From Candidatus Saccharimonadota bacterium (GTDB taxonomy: Bacteria; Patescibacteriota; Saccharimonadia; Saccharimonadales; Saccharimonadaceae): DNA of 7,288 nucleotides. The notes below the pieces were generated by a model. The model searched no databases. It had not been told where the DNA came from and saw nothing but the letters and a program-made list of their open reading frames with translations. The stretch spans positions 1 through 7,288 of the forward strand of contig CAJPSL010000022.1 in assembly GCA_905373315.1 (NCBI GenBank), in the 5' to 3' direction. A program made the translations under genes and the position numbers. Positions 5,141 to 7,288 of this stretch are shown here, piece by piece. Each line of letters begins with the position of its first letter. Within the stretch, counting starts at the first letter, position 1.

Positions 5141-5497
5141 ATGAAAAGCAGTATTCACCCACAGAACTATCGCCCTGTCGTATTTAGCGACGATCAAGCG
5201 GGCTTCGCGTTCTTGACTCAGTCAACAGCGCAGACAACAGATACCATCAAATGGAAAGACGGTAATACTTACCCTCTCGTGAAAGTCCACATCTCGTCGG
5301 CTTCACACCCATTCTTTACTGGTGAAGAAAAGATTATCGACACCGAAGGTCGTGTTGACCGCTTTAAGGCACGCCAGGCAGCAGCTGAAGCTCGCAAAGC
5401 AGCCTTGGCAAATAAAGCCAAAAAAGCCGCAGCCAACAAAGCCGCAAAAACTGATGCTCCAAAATCAGACAAGAAGACTAAAAAGTCTAGCAAATAA
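5141..5497 (+). CDS. rpmE: 50S ribosomal protein L31 type B with Lys/Ala-rich C-terminal extension
   Basis: L31 bridges the 50S central protuberance and the 30S head. The first 75 or so residues are typical of the type B (zinc-independent) family: [17 protein letters not shown] at 1-17, the [13 protein letters not shown] block at 49-61, and [10 protein letters not shown] at 69-78. There are no cysteines, so it cannot bind zinc as type A L31 does. The product is 118 aa, against roughly 80-90 usual for type B. The extra 35-40 residues are almost entirely Lys, Ala, Ser and Asp, likely a disordered rRNA-binding tail. The start is the ATG at 5141, 9 nt after a -10 box and with no ribosome site. 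The gene is a single-gene unit divergent from rpsB and closed by a terminator. rpmE2 or ykgM naming is possible for type B. Confidence 0.92.
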   Translation: MKSSIHPQNYRPVVFSDDQAGFAFLTQSTAQTTDTIKWKDGNTYPLVKVHISSASHPFFTGEEKIIDTEGRVDRFKARQAAAEARKAALANKAKKAAANKAAKTDAPKSDKKTKKSSK

Positions 5498-5517
5498 TAC
5501 AGTCTAGTATCTTTAAA

Positions 5518-5541
5518 AACCGCCTCATCACTGAGGCGGTT
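5518..5541. terminator. Bidirectional terminator between rpmE and the 233-aa gene
   Basis: AACCGCCTCA (5518-5527) pairs perfectly with TGAGGCGGTT (5532-5541) around a 4-nt loop. On the plus strand the stem is followed by CTTGTT. On the minus strand it ends in an uninterrupted run of five T's, so it is the better terminator for the minus-strand gene that stops at 5567, and an acceptable one for rpmE. Confidence 0.9.
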
Positions 5542-5566
5542 CTTGTTAGGTTAATCAGTTTTCGAA

Positions 5567-6268
5567 TTACTCAGACATAGCCGACAGTGCTGCTTCAGCA
5601 TCAAACAACTGCCCTTCGGCTTCTTGATAACCAAACAGGCGCTCCAGAAGGTCTGTCGTCTCTTCGTGAAACGGCATCACGATTCGATTACCGACCGCAT
5701 CTATTAATATGATACAGTCTTTTTTCACCCCCTGCTCATCTCCAGGAAATTGTACGGCTGCTCGAGAATACAGACCAATCTCTGCTGCCCTATGTTCAAT
5801 ATCAGCCACTTTCTTCAGTTCGTCGCCCCTTGATACAACTAATCCCGCGGGGGAGCCCTGCCTCTGCTCTATCTCCTCCAAAGATCCAGTTGCCAGCACC
5901 ATAGACAAACCGGTCAGCTTCAGTGATTCTTGGTCATTTTCTGACACTTTGAGTATATTCGGTGTCGTCATGCCCTGATGCTGAGCAATGTGGTTATAAT
6001 ATGCTGAGCGCATAAAAGAAAAATCTCCAAAAATTGCATCCTCAAGATGAGACTGCAGCACTGAGTCCTGAGTATCATTCTCTCCCGAGTCATCCAAAGC
6101 CAAGACAGCCGACCTTCCATCAATTCTTCCCCGAGCTATAAATCCTTTCACCTTGACTGATTCATCAGGTCCGAGCGACATCCCTTCGGGCAATCTGTAC
6201 GTTTTGGTAACAGATGGCAACGGCAACGTATCTGGTGTTTGTTTAATAGTATCAATTGAATGTTCCAT
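5567..6268 (-). CDS. Hypothetical protein, 233 aa, soluble and acidic
   Basis: I do not recognise a family. The protein looks soluble: no signal peptide, no membrane segment and a single cysteine near residue 184. An N-terminal segment rich in Pro and Thr (about 1-35) precedes a mixed alpha/beta body with short hydrophobic strands (VKGFIARGRI, SAVLALDD, LSMVLATGS, AGLVVSRGD, CIILIDAVGNRIVMPF) and a C-terminal acidic helical region ending DAEAALSAMSE. The strand-rich body suggests a compact domain. The ATG at 6268 lies 7 nt after a perfect TATAAT and has no ribosome site, so the mRNA is probably leaderless. The gene follows ung on the same strand, with a complete promoter in the 37-nt gap, so its expression need not depend on ung. 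The stop is TAA and a strong terminator follows. Confidence 0.85.
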   Translation of the reverse strand: MEHSIDTIKQTPDTLPLPSVTKTYRLPEGMSLGPDESVKVKGFIARGRIDGRSAVLALDDSGENDTQDSVLQSHLEDAIFGDFSFMRSAYYNHIAQHQGMTTPNILKVSENDQESLKLTGLSMVLATGSLEEIEQRQGSPAGLVVSRGDELKKVADIEHRAAEIGLYSRAAVQFPGDEQGVKKDCIILIDAVGNRIVMPFHEETTDLLERLFGYQEAEGQLFDAEAALSAMSE

Positions 6269-6275
6269 AGTTCAT

Positions 6276-6305
6276 ATTATACCACATAAAGTTACTATTT
6301 GTCAA
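6276..6305 (-). promoter_or_regulatory. Consensus promoter of the 233-aa gene, predicted to give a leaderless mRNA
   Basis: A perfect TTGACA (6305..6300) starts directly after the ung TGA stop. An 18-nt spacer ending in TGG leads to a perfect TATAAT (6281..6276). Seven nucleotides (atgaact) then precede the ATG at 6268. Both hexamers match the sigma-70 consensus fully and the TGn extension is present, making this the best promoter in the window. Confidence 0.85.
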
Positions 6306-6968
6306 TCAAGGTAACTGCCAGTCAATCGCCCCGCGGCCATTCCGTACCAGAAAATCATTGGCACGCGAAAATGGCTTACTACCAAAGAATCCCCGATTGG
6401 CAGAAAACGGTGACGGATGAGCACTACAAATCTTCAAATGTCGACTGTCTGTGATCGCCTGACCAACCTTTTGGGCATGCGCTCCCCACAGTATAAATAC
6501 TAGCGGCTGCTCATAGTCATTCAGCATCGTTAGCAGGTTCTTAGAAAACTCCATCCAGCCGTAATTTGCGTGGCTACCAGCCTGACCTCGTCTGACGCTC
6601 CAGCTAGTGTTCATCAACAGTACACCCTGCTTGCCCCATGGTTCCAAAAAACCACTAGTCGGCATATCTACCCCGGTATCATCAACCAACTCCTTAAAAA
6701 TATTCTGCAAACTTGGCGGCAATTTAACTCCCGGCTTAACCGAAAAACTCATACCATGCGCCTGACCCGGTCCATGATATGGATCTTGCCCAATAACAAC
6801 TACCTTCACCTTATCCAGCGGACAAGCCGCAAAACAAGAAAACATATCTTGCCTCGCTGGGTACACCTCATATTTCTCCCGTTCAGCGTCCACCCGATTC
6901 ATCAAAACTCGAAAATACGGCTGCTGTGCCTCAGCTTCAACAAACTCACGCCACGTTGAAAATGTCAT
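6306..6968 (-). CDS. ung: Uracil-DNA glycosylase (family 1)
   Basis: The enzyme removes uracil from DNA, from cytosine deamination or dUMP misincorporation, starting base excision repair. The 220-aa product is close to the usual length (E. coli 229). The catalytic water-activating motif GQDPYHG is at 60-66 with Asp62. The uracil-specificity segment includes Phe75 in GMSFSV and Asn120 in LLMNTSWSVRRGQAGSH. The minor-groove loop HPSPFSA at 184-190 carries the catalytic His184. FFGSKPFSRAN at 194-204 is also typical. TSWSVRR replaces the more common TVLTVRA, a conservative change outside the catalytic residues. The ATG at 6968 is 4 nt after the stop of the preceding gene and has no Shine-Dalgarno, so translation may rely on coupling or on a weak local promoter. 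The stop is TGA. Confidence 0.97.
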   Translation of the reverse strand: MTFSTWREFVEAEAQQPYFRVLMNRVDAEREKYEVYPARQDMFSCFAACPLDKVKVVVIGQDPYHGPGQAHGMSFSVKPGVKLPPSLQNIFKELVDDTGVDMPTSGFLEPWGKQGVLLMNTSWSVRRGQAGSHANYGWMEFSKNLLTMLNDYEQPLVFILWGAHAQKVGQAITDSRHLKICSAHPSPFSANRGFFGSKPFSRANDFLVRNGRGAIDWQLP

Positions 6969-6972
6969 GTAT

Positions 6973-7288
6973 CTATTTAATCACGTTTGAGCCATGCAAC
7001 CTAGCGTGTTGTAAACGTTGACGAAAGGTCGTCTGATAGTCGCCTCGGTGATATGGTCGCGCAACTTGCACGCCTGGTGGCATCGTATCCTCTGCTCCAA
7101 GCAGAGAACTGATATCAACCGCCAACGAGTAGTCCGACGAGTGCGACCCTGCGATATACGTGCTAAAAAGCTCAGAAGAACTATTTGCCCAATAATACGC
7201 GCGGACTGGCACATACTGCCCCCCGCTCATACGAAAGCCTACTTTCAACCTTTCTTCATTGGCAATCGCTAGTTGGACTTCTATATGG
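6973..7288 (-). CDS. Hypothetical protein, 3' part only (5' end beyond the window)
   Basis: The frame is open from the right edge of the window to a TAG at 6975..6973, giving at least 104 codons. An in-frame TTG at 7248 is not needed as a start, because coding-like sequence (EVQLAIANEERLKVGFR) continues upstream of it to the edge. The visible part has SGGQYVPVRAYYW, a Ser-rich stretch (GSHSSDYSLAVDISSLLG), PPGVQVARPYHRGDYQTTF, and a basic end (RQRLQHARLHGSNVIK). I recognise no family and see no membrane segment in this part. It is immediately upstream of ung with a 4-nt gap, so the two are probably co-transcribed. The function is not inferable from this fragment. Confidence 0.65.
   Translation of the reverse strand, partial: HIEVQLAIANEERLKVGFRMSGGQYVPVRAYYWANSSSELFSTYIAGSHSSDYSLAVDISSLLGAEDTMPPGVQVARPYHRGDYQTTFRQRLQHARLHGSNVIK
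6975..6983 (-). promoter_or_regulatory. Weak extended -10-like sequence before ung
   Basis: The minus strand reads TGATTAAAT, 6 nt before the ung ATG, repeating the geometry of the leaderless promoters elsewhere in the window. The hexamer TTAAAT matches TATAAT at only 4/6, lacks the important second-position A, and has no -35. Read-through from the upstream gene is at least as likely. Confidence 0.25.

Noticed and set aside
6570..6959. Plus-strand open frame of 129 codons opposite ung
   Set aside because: It is antisense to catalytic motifs of uracil-DNA glycosylase and shows no family resemblance.
7018..7272. Plus-strand open frame opposite the partial gene at the right edge
   Set aside because: The minus-strand frame is open to the window edge and sits with operon-like spacing before ung. 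The plus-strand translation is Arg/Ile/Trp-rich with no ribosome site or promoter.

Overview
This window most likely comes from a small-genome bacterium of the Patescibacteria (Candidate Phyla Radiation), and Candidatus Saccharibacteria (TM7) is my best guess. The reasons are compact gene spacing, a short EF-Ts, a RecF with an SRGEMR signature, a small protein resembling CPR DUF5663 proteins, and several lineage-type hypotheticals next to conserved housekeeping genes. No 16S rRNA or other taxonomic marker is present, so this is inference. The gene ending at 6306 stops at TGA with the next gene's promoter directly behind it. That points to the standard code rather than the UGA=Gly code of Gracilibacteria and SR1.

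Layout, left to right. (1) Ribosome recycling factor frr (minus) is divergent from recF (plus) across a roughly 80-bp promoter region; recF ends in a hairpin that serves both strands. (2) Two uncharacterised minus-strand genes follow: a 113-aa DUF5663-like protein, and upstream of it a 443-aa highly charged helical protein with an N-terminal tandem repeat and five consecutive 11-residue repeats. (3) The rpsB-tsf operon (minus) has a strong terminator after tsf and a stem-loop in the rpsB leader. It is divergent from rpmE (plus, zinc-free type B L31 with a Lys/Ala tail), which ends in another bidirectional terminator. (4) A third minus-strand cluster holds a 5'-incomplete unknown gene, ung (uracil-DNA glycosylase) 4 nt behind it, and a 233-aa unknown protein with its own consensus promoter.

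The housekeeping genes cover translation (frr, rpsB, tsf, rpmE) and DNA repair (recF, ung). I see no mobile element, CRISPR array, tRNA, rRNA or defence system, and no gene-free stretch over 300 bases. The most notable pattern is a split in translation initiation. frr, rpsB and tsf have textbook Shine-Dalgarno sites. recF, rpmE and the 233-aa gene have good -10 boxes only 7 to 9 nt upstream of the ATG, which predicts leaderless mRNAs. The 113-aa gene has a weaker version of the same arrangement.
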